Positions 1 through 4,695 of a stretch of DNA of 9,055 nt are shown piece by piece. Both the position numbers and the translations under genes were made by a program. Within the stretch, counting starts at the first letter, position 1. Each line of letters opens with the position of its first letter. Location: contig CAMWMT010000073.1 of the NCBI GenBank assembly GCA_947175375.1, forward strand, positions 1 to 9,055. Direction: 5' to 3'. This DNA comes from an uncultured Clostridiaceae bacterium. Its GTDB lineage: Bacteria; Bacillota; Clostridia; Lachnospirales; Lachnospiraceae. The notes under the pieces are model-generated. The model was given only the letters and a program-made list of their open reading frames with translations. It was not told where the DNA came from and did not search any database.

Positions 1-60
1 ATCTTTGCTGTAAGAAAATTTAAAATTTGTGTCCAGTTTTTGTTGACTAGTGCATTCCAT
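1..60 (-). CDS. Start of an unidentified gene, cut by the left edge
   Basis: An ATG at 58-60 on the minus strand opens a frame of 20 codons with no stop before the window ends. The peptide begins MECTSQQKLD and continues with TNFKFSYSKD. A GGAGAG ribosome binding site sits 6 bases upstream of the ATG, which is the main reason to call it. It begins 25 bases after the stop of the toxin remnant, so it could be read from the same transcript. The peptide is too short to assign to a family. The short visible length means chance cannot be excluded. Confidence 0.35.
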   Translation of the reverse strand, partial: MECTSQQKLDTNFKFSYSKD

Positions 61-85
61 AAAATTCTCTCCAAACTTTGAAATA

Positions 86-208
86 TTACCTATCCCCATA
101 ATGCGACCTGCACTGTGCTATCTCAATTTGTTCCTGATGAATTCGATAGACCAGCCTATTCACTGCATCAAAACAGCGACTCCACCAATCGGAACAATCT
201 CCTTTCAA
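86..208 (-). pseudogene. C-terminal remnant of a YoeB/Txe-type toxin
   Basis: Directly after the antitoxin stop, in the same frame, the minus strand encodes 40 residues starting LKGDCSDWWSRCFD, passing through NRLVYRIHQEQ and ending CRSHYGDR before a TAA at 86-88. This matches the last half of YoeB, an mRNA endoribonuclease that acts with the ribosome (E. coli YoeB has LSGFWSRR, HRLVY and CRYHY in the same order). Known catalytic residues of E. coli YoeB are Glu46, Arg65 and His83. The remnant aligns from about YoeB residue 48, so it keeps the Arg and His equivalents (R18 and H36 of the remnant) but has lost Glu46 and the whole N-terminal half. There is no ATG. It is almost certainly a dead toxin. 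Confidence 0.8.
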
Positions 209-211
209 AGC

Positions 212-397
212 TTATTCATCATCAGCCTCGATCAGATCATGGATCTGTCCCTTCCCTGCTTCCAGGTCTGCAACCGCCTTTTTCAGATGTCTTTGATTTT
301 CTTCGCTGTAAAAAAGATCTTCTTTAATCTCAAATGGAAGCTCTGCCTGCATTTTCAACTTTTCATCCATCCGGAACGTAATACTTGTTGTTGCCAT
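212..397 (-). CDS. DinJ/RelB-family antitoxin with an internal deletion
   Basis: The 61-residue product begins MATTSITFRMDEKLKMQAE and continues at once with LPFEIKEDLFYSEENQR. In normal DinJ/RelB proteins about 25-27 residues lie between QAE and the (I/L)PFEI motif. They form most of helix 1 and helix 2 of the ribbon-helix-helix DNA-binding and dimerisation fold. That block is missing here in frame after E19. The toxin-binding C-terminal tail, ending DLIEADDE, is intact. The ATG at 395-397 is chosen because a GGGAG ribosome binding site lies 8 bases upstream and MATT is the usual family start; an upstream in-frame extension to 466 is unlikely. Antitoxins of this family neutralise RelE/YoeB/YafQ toxins and repress their own promoter. 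This copy probably cannot fold or bind DNA normally, and its partner toxin is also truncated. Confidence 0.75.
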   Translation of the reverse strand: MATTSITFRMDEKLKMQAELPFEIKEDLFYSEENQRHLKKAVADLEAGKGQIHDLIEADDE

Positions 398-416
398 ATG
401 CTCATCTCCCTTCGTA

Positions 417-429
417 TGTATACCATACA
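417..429. promoter_or_regulatory. Operator-like palindrome, proximal
   Basis: TGTAT-ACC-ATACA is a 5-bp perfect inverted repeat with a 3-bp centre, located 20 bases upstream of the antitoxin ATG. Short palindromes in this position are the usual binding sites of ribbon-helix-helix antitoxins. The present antitoxin lacks most of that fold, so the site is probably a relic or is bound by a related antitoxin elsewhere. Confidence 0.4.
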
Positions 430-450
430 TTAAAACGATAGAATCTTCAA
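422..450 (-). promoter_or_regulatory. Possible promoter of the antitoxin-toxin locus
   Basis: On the minus strand TTGAAG (445-450) is followed after 17 bases by TATGGT (422-427). Each matches the vegetative -35/-10 consensus at 4 of 6 positions. The -10 box lies inside the operator-like palindrome at 417-429, as expected for an autorepressed toxin-antitoxin promoter. This is an inference from spacing and position. Confidence 0.35.
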
Positions 451-460
451 TACATGGTAT
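450..460. promoter_or_regulatory. Operator-like palindrome, distal
   Basis: ATAC-ATG-GTAT is a second inverted repeat sharing the ATAC/GTAT arms of the site at 417-429. The two centres are 32 bp apart, about three helical turns, so dimers bound to both would lie on the same DNA face. It overlaps the putative -35 box of the antitoxin promoter. Confidence 0.35.
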
Positions 461-492
461 ATACAAAATTGGAATTCAATACACATCAATCC

Positions 493-521
493 TTGTATCT
501 GCTGGGCATCTATGATAAAAT
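493..521 (+). promoter_or_regulatory. Probable promoter of the DUF4261 gene
   Basis: TTGTAT (493-498), a 17-base spacer and TAAAAT (516-521) fit a vegetative promoter. TG at 513-514 gives an extended -10 (TGA-TAAAAT), which can offset the weak -35. It lies about 50 bases upstream of the ATG at 572 and points away from the antitoxin promoter. Confidence 0.5.
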
Positions 522-571
522 CATAATTCCGAAATATATGGAAAAAATTTAGTGCAAAGGAGAACCAGCAG

Positions 572-1654
572 ATGAACGAACAGGCAAAGGCCGCCACAGC
601 AGTAATGGAAGAATGGCTTTCCCACCCCCAAGAACTTGGCAAAAAACCTGCAAAACTTAAAATTGCAGGAACGTTTGACCTTCATGGTCTGCATTACTAT
701 ATTTTTAAATTCAAAAAATCGATATTTGGCTCATGGAAGGTGGCCGTCTGCGGAGGCTACGAAGGAGATGGTGTGGGGCATTGCGGCCACATCTGCAGTG
801 AGATGGAAGATTACGACCCTTCCACTGCACAGGAAAAATGTGTGGCAATGGTCGAAAAAATCCGCCAGTACTGGATCGACCGGGCAAGTGCGCAGGAAGA
901 AAAAAAAGAAAAAGGGAATTCTGCCGGAAAATTTTTAGGCTTTGTACTCCTGTCCACTCCAGAATTTGATGTCGAAGCATTCCGTAACGCCCTGAAGGAA
1001 GACTGGGAGATCGAGGCTGAGAAACCGGAAAACGACGAACCAGTCATTGTTTTTCATGTGGATGGCATGCTTGCTTCGGTTGCCCTAATGGAAGCTCCGG
1101 TTCCCAACCAGGAAGCTGAATACTGGGCCAACAGCAATTTTATGACCAGAGAAAAATCCATTGCTGCCGCCAAAGCCCACAAAGCCCATCTGATGGTAAT
1201 CATCATGGGACTGGGTTCTACACCTTTAAATGCGGGAATGCTTTTTGCCAAAGTCACTTCCACCTGCCTGAAAGGCTCCAACGCTCTGGGAATCTATACC
1301 CACGGCACGGTATGGCTGCCGGAACATTACATTTTAGGTGCAGATGGCATGAAAAAAGGAGAACTGCCTTTGATGAATCTGGTATTTATCGGATTGTATC
1401 AGGATGATAAAGGCGTCAGCAGCTGGACCAACGGCCTTGACTCCTTTGGAAAAGAAGAACTGGAGATTCTTAACAGCAGCCACTCTCCTTCTGAGGTCTA
1501 TGATATGATGTGGAATATCTCTTCTTATCTGATAAAAGAAGGCGCCGTTCTGCATGATGGAGAGACGCTGGGCTATTCTGCAGAGCAGAAACTACCTTTG
1601 ACACTCTCCCAGGGTATTCATGTGGACGGACCATCCATGAAGATTGGCTTTTAA
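572..1654 (+). CDS. DUF4261-domain protein of unknown function
   Basis: This 360-residue soluble protein has two parts. Residues 1-105 form an N-terminal domain with HYYIFKFKKS, VCGGYEGDG and HCGHICSEMEDYDP, including an H-C-G-H cluster at 70-73. A charged linker (about 106-118) follows. The C-terminal part begins FLGFVLLSTPEFDVEAF at 121 and carries VDGMLASVALM (163-173), the AHKAHL motif (202-207) and, near the end, GLDSFGKEELEI and GAVLHDGETLGY, which mark the DUF4261 domain (about 283-340). No signal peptide or membrane segment is seen. The start is supported by AAGGAG nine bases upstream of the ATG. It stands alone on the plus strand between its own promoter and a strong terminator. The domain has no assigned function that I can state, and neighbouring genes give no clear hint. 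Confidence 0.8.
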   Translation: MNEQAKAATAVMEEWLSHPQELGKKPAKLKIAGTFDLHGLHYYIFKFKKSIFGSWKVAVCGGYEGDGVGHCGHICSEMEDYDPSTAQEKCVAMVEKIRQYWIDRASAQEEKKEKGNSAGKFLGFVLLSTPEFDVEAFRNALKEDWEIEAEKPENDEPVIVFHVDGMLASVALMEAPVPNQEAEYWANSNFMTREKSIAAAKAHKAHLMVIIMGLGSTPLNAGMLFAKVTSTCLKGSNALGIYTHGTVWLPEHYILGADGMKKGELPLMNLVFIGLYQDDKGVSSWTNGLDSFGKEELEILNSSHSPSEVYDMMWNISSYLIKEGAVLHDGETLGYSAEQKLPLTLSQGIHVDGPSMKIGF

Positions 1655-1690
1655 CCTGCTCTAAATTATACCACCTCCTGATTCCATAAT

Positions 1691-1745
1691 AAGAAAACAG
1701 GGAGCTGAGTTTACCGACAGCCCCCTGTTTTCTTATATTCTTTTT
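1691..1745 (+). terminator. Strong hairpin terminator, probably bidirectional
   Basis: Bases 1691-1707 pair with 1718-1734 through 16 base pairs with one A-C mismatch (1703/1722), closing a 10-base loop. The core is CAGGG-GCTG paired with CAGC-CCCTG. A TATATTCTTTTT tail follows on the plus strand, 36 bases after the DUF4261 stop. On the minus strand the stem ends in TTTTCTTATTAT, so it could also stop transcripts arriving from the collagen-like gene. Confidence 0.85.
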
Positions 1746-1762
1746 GTCAGTGCTTCCATAAT

Positions 1763-1794
1763 AAAAAACCGGAACTCTTGAGAACCATTTTTTT
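1763..1794 (-). terminator. Weak candidate terminator of the collagen-like gene
   Basis: Read on the minus strand, an A-run, an interrupted stem (GG..CTC/GAG..CC, bases 1771-1786) and a T-run follow 12-43 bases after the BclB-like stop. The stem has two internal mismatched pairs and a two-base turn, so it is weak alone. The stronger hairpin beyond it may do most of the work. Confidence 0.3.
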
Positions 1795-1805
1795 ATCTTT
1801 TATAA

Positions 1806-2522
1806 TCAGTTCATGCATAAACCGGCACTTGCATATCCGGAAATGGTATTGACCGGATTCAATCCACTTGCCGACGCTGAAAATACCAGTATCAGTCGAC
1901 TCTGAGCCGTTACCAGAATATTGAGCCCTGTAAGCACGCCGTTTAATAACGTACCAGCGGATAAGACCCGGGTAAGCGGTGGAGTCAGAGTGAGCAATGT
2001 TCCGACAATGGGGGAAAATACATTGTCCGGTGCTGCAGACTGATAAATCTGTGCATTTACTGTAACAGTAGTACCAATCAAGGAAAGCGCCGCTGTTGTA
2101 CTAAAGAACGCACTGAACGAGGTAATAACACCCTCACGCGGAACCTGAAATGCAAAGTTGGAAAGGGTCCCGACGGCATTTGTAATATCAATCGTAGAAT
2201 CCAGCAGGGTAAGCCCCTGAGCACTGCTCCCAAACCCGACAAAAGCGGGAAGTCCTGCGAGCCCTCCGGCAATCGTCGTCAAAGAAATTGGCAGCCCAGA
2301 TGCAAACGGAATAATGCTTCCCGTGCCAACGTCACCAGGCGGACCAGGCGGACCGATCACCCCTTGCGGACCCATTGGACCAGCCGGACCCATTGGTCCG
2401 GGAATACCTCTGGGACCCCGCGCACCAATCAGCCCCCGCGGACCCACAGGTCCCTGAGCACCCCGGGGACCTTCCGGTCCGCGTTCACAACAGGGGGAAA
2501 ACATATCTTTTAATTTTTTCAA
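1806..2522 (-). CDS. BclB-like collagen-repeat spore-surface protein
   Basis: With the start chosen here the product has 238 residues. A short N-terminus (MKKLKDMFSPCC) is followed by 17 uninterrupted Gly-X-Y triplets (residues 15-65) and a C-terminal globular domain (about 69-238). That domain contains GSIIPFASGLP, VGFGSSAQG, FSTTAALSLIGTTVTVNAQ and a terminal SGYASAGLCMN, the pattern of the exosporium glycoprotein BclB family. Such proteins form trimeric filaments on the outer spore surface. The start is uncertain. TTG at 2520-2522 has GGAG five bases upstream and lies downstream of a sigma-K-like promoter. ATG at 2502-2504 is the alternative but has no clear ribosome binding site. A longer frame reaches TTG 2609 but would overlap that promoter. 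The Y positions carry Arg, Gln, Pro, Met, Ala, Val, Ile and Glu but no Thr, unlike the Thr-rich, O-glycosylated BclA repeats. Two adjacent Cys (11-12) could crosslink the N-terminus. Confidence 0.85.
   Translation of the reverse strand: MKKLKDMFSPCCERGPEGPRGAQGPVGPRGLIGARGPRGIPGPMGPAGPMGPQGVIGPPGPPGDVGTGSIIPFASGLPISLTTIAGGLAGLPAFVGFGSSAQGLTLLDSTIDITNAVGTLSNFAFQVPREGVITSFSAFFSTTAALSLIGTTVTVNAQIYQSAAPDNVFSPIVGTLLTLTPPLTRVLSAGTLLNGVLTGLNILVTAQSRLILVFSASASGLNPVNTISGYASAGLCMN
2328..2480 (-). repeat. Gly-X-Y coding repeat (17 triplets)
   Basis: A run of 9-base-periodic, GC-rich sequence encodes 17 consecutive collagen triplets, from GPE GPR GAQ near 2480 to GPP GPP GDV near 2328. Repeats of this kind change length readily by slippage or recombination, so triplet number may differ between strains. 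Confidence 0.9.
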
Positions 2523-2564
2523 AGCCACTCCATCAATTCGACAAGAAATTATCTTTTTTACCAA

Positions 2565-2591
2565 TAAATTATGAAAATTGGAGATAATTGT
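2565..2591 (-). promoter_or_regulatory. Sigma-K-like sporulation promoter
   Basis: On the minus strand AC (2590-2591), a 16-base spacer and CATAATTTA (2565-2573) match the Bacillus subtilis sigma-K consensus AC-N16/17-CATAnnnTA. Transcription would begin near 2557, leaving a leader of about 35 bases before the TTG start at 2522. Sigma-K is the late mother-cell factor that drives outer spore-layer genes, which fits a BclB-like product. The match is short and in AT-rich DNA, so it is an inference. Confidence 0.45.
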
Positions 2592-2645
2592 TACTTTCCC
2601 GTCACCCAATCAGCAGCTTCATAATTCTGTTCTGTTTACCGGTCA

Positions 2646-3605
2646 CTATCCTTTATACTGAATATCATAGCTCTTTTCTATTGATTTAATCAACTGTGTC
2701 AATACTTCATTGGCCGGGGTGGGAATTCCAAGTTCCTTACCAAACTGAACAATCGCACCATTTAAAACATCAATTTCTGTTTTTCTCTTGTAGATGAACA
2801 CATCCTGAGCCATGGACGGATAGTGCCCTACTGTATTCATTTTTTCATCGTGGTTCAGATAAACATCCTTCATAAATTTCTCGGCGCTGACAGATGTGAC
2901 TCCTTTGGCATGTGCTACTGCCTCTACTTCACGAGCTACATTCCAGACAAGATCAACCGTCTCCGGAATCTCCCGACATTCTACACGGGTCAGACGCTCA
3001 AGCGCTGCGATAGGATTATTCGTAATGTTAAACAATGCCTTTGCCCAGATTGAGTCCAGAACATTGGGATAAAACCTGGTAGTAAAACCGCCTTTTTCAA
3101 AATATTGCTGCAATTCCTTGGCTACAGCGATTTCCTTTTCCCCCTGTGTGCAGCATCCCATGCCAATATTATAGTCTCCCATCGGACGATATTTCACAGT
3201 TCCCGGCTCCACTAACATTCCTGTAATATTCAGAGAACCGCCTAATATCCTTTCACGGGGAACGAATTCTTCAATGACCTCTATATTACCAATGCCATTC
3301 TGACAGGTAAATACATACGTGTTCGGACCAATAACCGCCTGGGATAATGCATCTCTGGAAAATGACGCTTTTACCAAAAACAGAATCACATCCGGAGCTT
3401 CCATTCCTTCCATAGAATAGCTTGTCTCAATGGACAGATTCCCCTTAAAATTTCCGTCATAGTCATACAAGTTCAGACCATCCGACGCTATTTTGTCCAT
3501 ATGCGCCTTAAACGGATCCGCGAAGTTCACTTCTGCCCCGCCTCGTTTTAAAAATGCTCCTACAATACTTCCCATGGCACCTGCGCCTAACACAGTAATT
3601 TTCAT
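2646..3605 (-). CDS. Ketopantoate reductase-family (ApbA/PanE) dehydrogenase
   Basis: The 319-residue protein has an N-terminal Rossmann domain (GAGAMG, 7-12) and the C-terminal helical domain of the family. Residues matching the E. coli PanE active site are present: N103 in CQNG, K189 in WAKALFN, N193 and N197 in NITNNP, S264, and E277 in RKTEID. PanE reduces 2-dehydropantoate to pantoate for coenzyme A synthesis, but many paralogues act on other 2-oxoacids. At the end of strand 2, where NADPH-dependent PanE has Arg, this protein has Asp30 (FADP), which favours NAD(H). The second ATG (3603-3605) is chosen because GGAG lies 7 bases upstream of it; the ATG at 3609-3611 would be only one base away. 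It is the last gene of the operon. Its place next to a hydroxyacid dehydrogenase, with no pantothenate genes visible, suggests a catabolic 2-oxo/2-hydroxyacid role rather than vitamin synthesis. Confidence 0.85.
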   Translation of the reverse strand: MKITVLGAGAMGSIVGAFLKRGGAEVNFADPFKAHMDKIASDGLNLYDYDGNFKGNLSIETSYSMEGMEAPDVILFLVKASFSRDALSQAVIGPNTYVFTCQNGIGNIEVIEEFVPRERILGGSLNITGMLVEPGTVKYRPMGDYNIGMGCCTQGEKEIAVAKELQQYFEKGGFTTRFYPNVLDSIWAKALFNITNNPIAALERLTRVECREIPETVDLVWNVAREVEAVAHAKGVTSVSAEKFMKDVYLNHDEKMNTVGHYPSMAQDVFIYKRKTEIDVLNGAIVQFGKELGIPTPANEVLTQLIKSIEKSYDIQYKG

Positions 3606-3623
3606 ATACATTCTCCTTTCTCT

Positions 3624-3640
3624 CCTGCTTTTGAAGCAGG
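3624..3640 (-). promoter_or_regulatory. Hairpin next to the ribosome binding site
   Basis: CCTGCTT (3624-3630) and AAGCAGG (3634-3640) form a perfect 7-bp stem with a 3-base loop. In the minus-strand mRNA it ends a few bases before the GGAG of the ketopantoate-reductase-family gene. It has no T-run. It could protect a processed 5' end or tune translation. Part of it overlaps the 28-bp repeat. Confidence 0.45.
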
Positions 3641-3657
3641 CAAACTTAATCCAATTT
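3630..3657 (-). repeat. 28-bp near-copy of the transporter gene start
   Basis: These bases match 6134-6161 at 27 of 28 positions, in the same orientation. The partner copy encodes residues 5-14 of the DASS transporter (KIGLSLPTSK). Here, in non-coding space, the same reading would give IGLSLPASK and then run to a stop. It looks like a leftover from a rearrangement or from a lost second transporter gene. Confidence 0.8.
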
Positions 3658-3667
3658 GTAGAGCGAG

Positions 3668-3688
3668 AGGGGAGAAAAAATCTCCCCT
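3668..3688 (-). promoter_or_regulatory. Intercistronic stem-loop after the dehydrogenase gene
   Basis: AGGGGAGA (3668-3675) pairs perfectly with TCTCCCCT (3681-3688) around a 5-base loop, and a bulge allows a further GAG/CTC extension. It lies about 40 bases after the stop of the LDH/MDH-type gene. No T-run follows on either strand, so it is not a standard terminator. A role in stabilising the upstream mRNA or lowering expression of the last gene is possible. Confidence 0.5.
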
Positions 3689-3728
3689 ACTCAATTTAAA
3701 AACTATGCACACAGCTTTAATAACGCTC

Positions 3729-4643
3729 TTACAACCCAATTGAAGCTTCTTGAGCACGCAGCTTTTCAGCAGTTACTGCCAGAGCTTCCATCTGCTCAGA
3801 TGTAAAGTTCGGATCGATGATTTCTTCGATGCCATTTGCACCAATCGTGCAAATCATATCCATAGCCACTTCCCTGCAGCCAAATTCACCGTCAAGAACT
3901 GCTGCCGCAGGCATGATTACTTTACTGTCATTTACAATAGCTTCAACAATCTTCGCAATATGGGTGGATGAAGTCCAACCCGTGGTTCTCCCGCCTTCCA
4001 ATGACTGCCAATGCGCAAACCATTCGACATTCATTTTGTCAACCTGCGCTTTTTGATCGTCAGTCAGCACCAACGGCTCTCCGGAAACTGTCGCCTGATC
4101 GTACAGCCGGATAGCGTGTCCATGCTCGCCAACGCAGAAGGCTTTGATATCGCTATAGGAAATACCCGTAATCTCTTCGATTGCCCACTTCATACGAATC
4201 GTATCATTCGCACAGAAGCCGATGAACTTATTCCTCTCTTCACCCAGCAATTTATAGTATGCATTAATCATTGCTTCGAGAGGATTCGTACTGGTAATAA
4301 TGAAAGAACCAGGCTTCCTGTACGGCTTCATCTCTTCGCAGATGGATTGAACGATCTTATAATTTTTTACCAGGTTTACACTTCTGTCTTTCACATTGCT
4401 ATTATAGGGAACACTTGCTGTAATCACAAGGATATCGCAATCAGCTATATCACTATAATCTGCCAGGGTAAACTTCGTGTGAGTATCATCCAGCAGGCCT
4501 TGATACAGATCCATCGCATGAGTCTCCACAATATTTCTCTTAATATCAATCAGCTTAATCTCATCTACAAGTCCTTTCTGACCTACACAAAAGACTGTTG
4601 ACGAACCCAATGTACCAGCGGCTCCAATAATTGCTAGCTTCAC
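3729..4643 (-). CDS. LDH/MDH-superfamily 2-hydroxyacid dehydrogenase
   Basis: This 304-residue protein has the lactate/malate dehydrogenase fold: GAAGTLG (7-13) for the dinucleotide, Asp33 at the end of strand 2 (NAD preference), Arg87 in the mobile loop, Asn120 in STNP, the Asp147/Arg150 pair in NDTIR, and catalytic His174 in GEHGHA. It should interconvert a 2-hydroxyacid and a 2-oxoacid with NAD(H). The specificity position, Arg in malate and Gln in lactate dehydrogenases, is Tyr80 or Asn81 here (loop SVPYNSNVKDR, one residue longer), so neither malate nor lactate is assured. The GTG start at 4641-4643 follows AGGTGAG by a few bases. It lies 52 bases after the transporter gene and 123 bases before the next one. 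The context suggests oxidation of the imported acid. Confidence 0.85.
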   Translation of the reverse strand: MKLAIIGAAGTLGSSTVFCVGQKGLVDEIKLIDIKRNIVETHAMDLYQGLLDDTHTKFTLADYSDIADCDILVITASVPYNSNVKDRSVNLVKNYKIVQSICEEMKPYRKPGSFIITSTNPLEAMINAYYKLLGEERNKFIGFCANDTIRMKWAIEEITGISYSDIKAFCVGEHGHAIRLYDQATVSGEPLVLTDDQKAQVDKMNVEWFAHWQSLEGGRTTGWTSSTHIAKIVEAIVNDSKVIMPAAAVLDGEFGCREVAMDMICTIGANGIEEIIDPNFTSEQMEALAVTAEKLRAQEASIGL

Positions 4644-4695
4644 AATCTCACCTACAGATTTTTGTTAAGATCTTATAATATAGAACTCTGCCATT

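Noticed and set aside
1..60. Possible insertion-sequence end, because of the AT-rich sequence beside decayed genes
   Set aside because: No inverted repeat partner, target duplication or transposase sequence can be seen inside the window.
50..433. Plus-strand frame of 127 codons across the toxin-antitoxin region
   Set aside because: The minus strand encodes clear DinJ/RelB and YoeB sequence over the same bases, and the plus-strand peptide has no recognisable pattern.
2328..2480. CRISPR-like or satellite repeat array
   Set aside because: The periodicity is that of Gly-X-Y codons in one open frame, with no spacers.
2610..2645. Terminator between the ketopantoate-reductase-family gene and the BclB-like gene
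   Set aside because: No stable hairpin with a T-run could be found here; read-through from the operon is possible.
3668..3688. Rho-independent terminator after the dehydrogenase gene
   Set aside because: The stem is strong but no T-run follows on either strand, so it was listed as an intercistronic stem-loop instead.
4011..4601. Long open frame of 196 codons on the plus strand opposite the LDH/MDH-type gene
   Set aside because: It lies entirely inside a gene with a complete set of family motifs on the other strand, and its peptide resembles no family.
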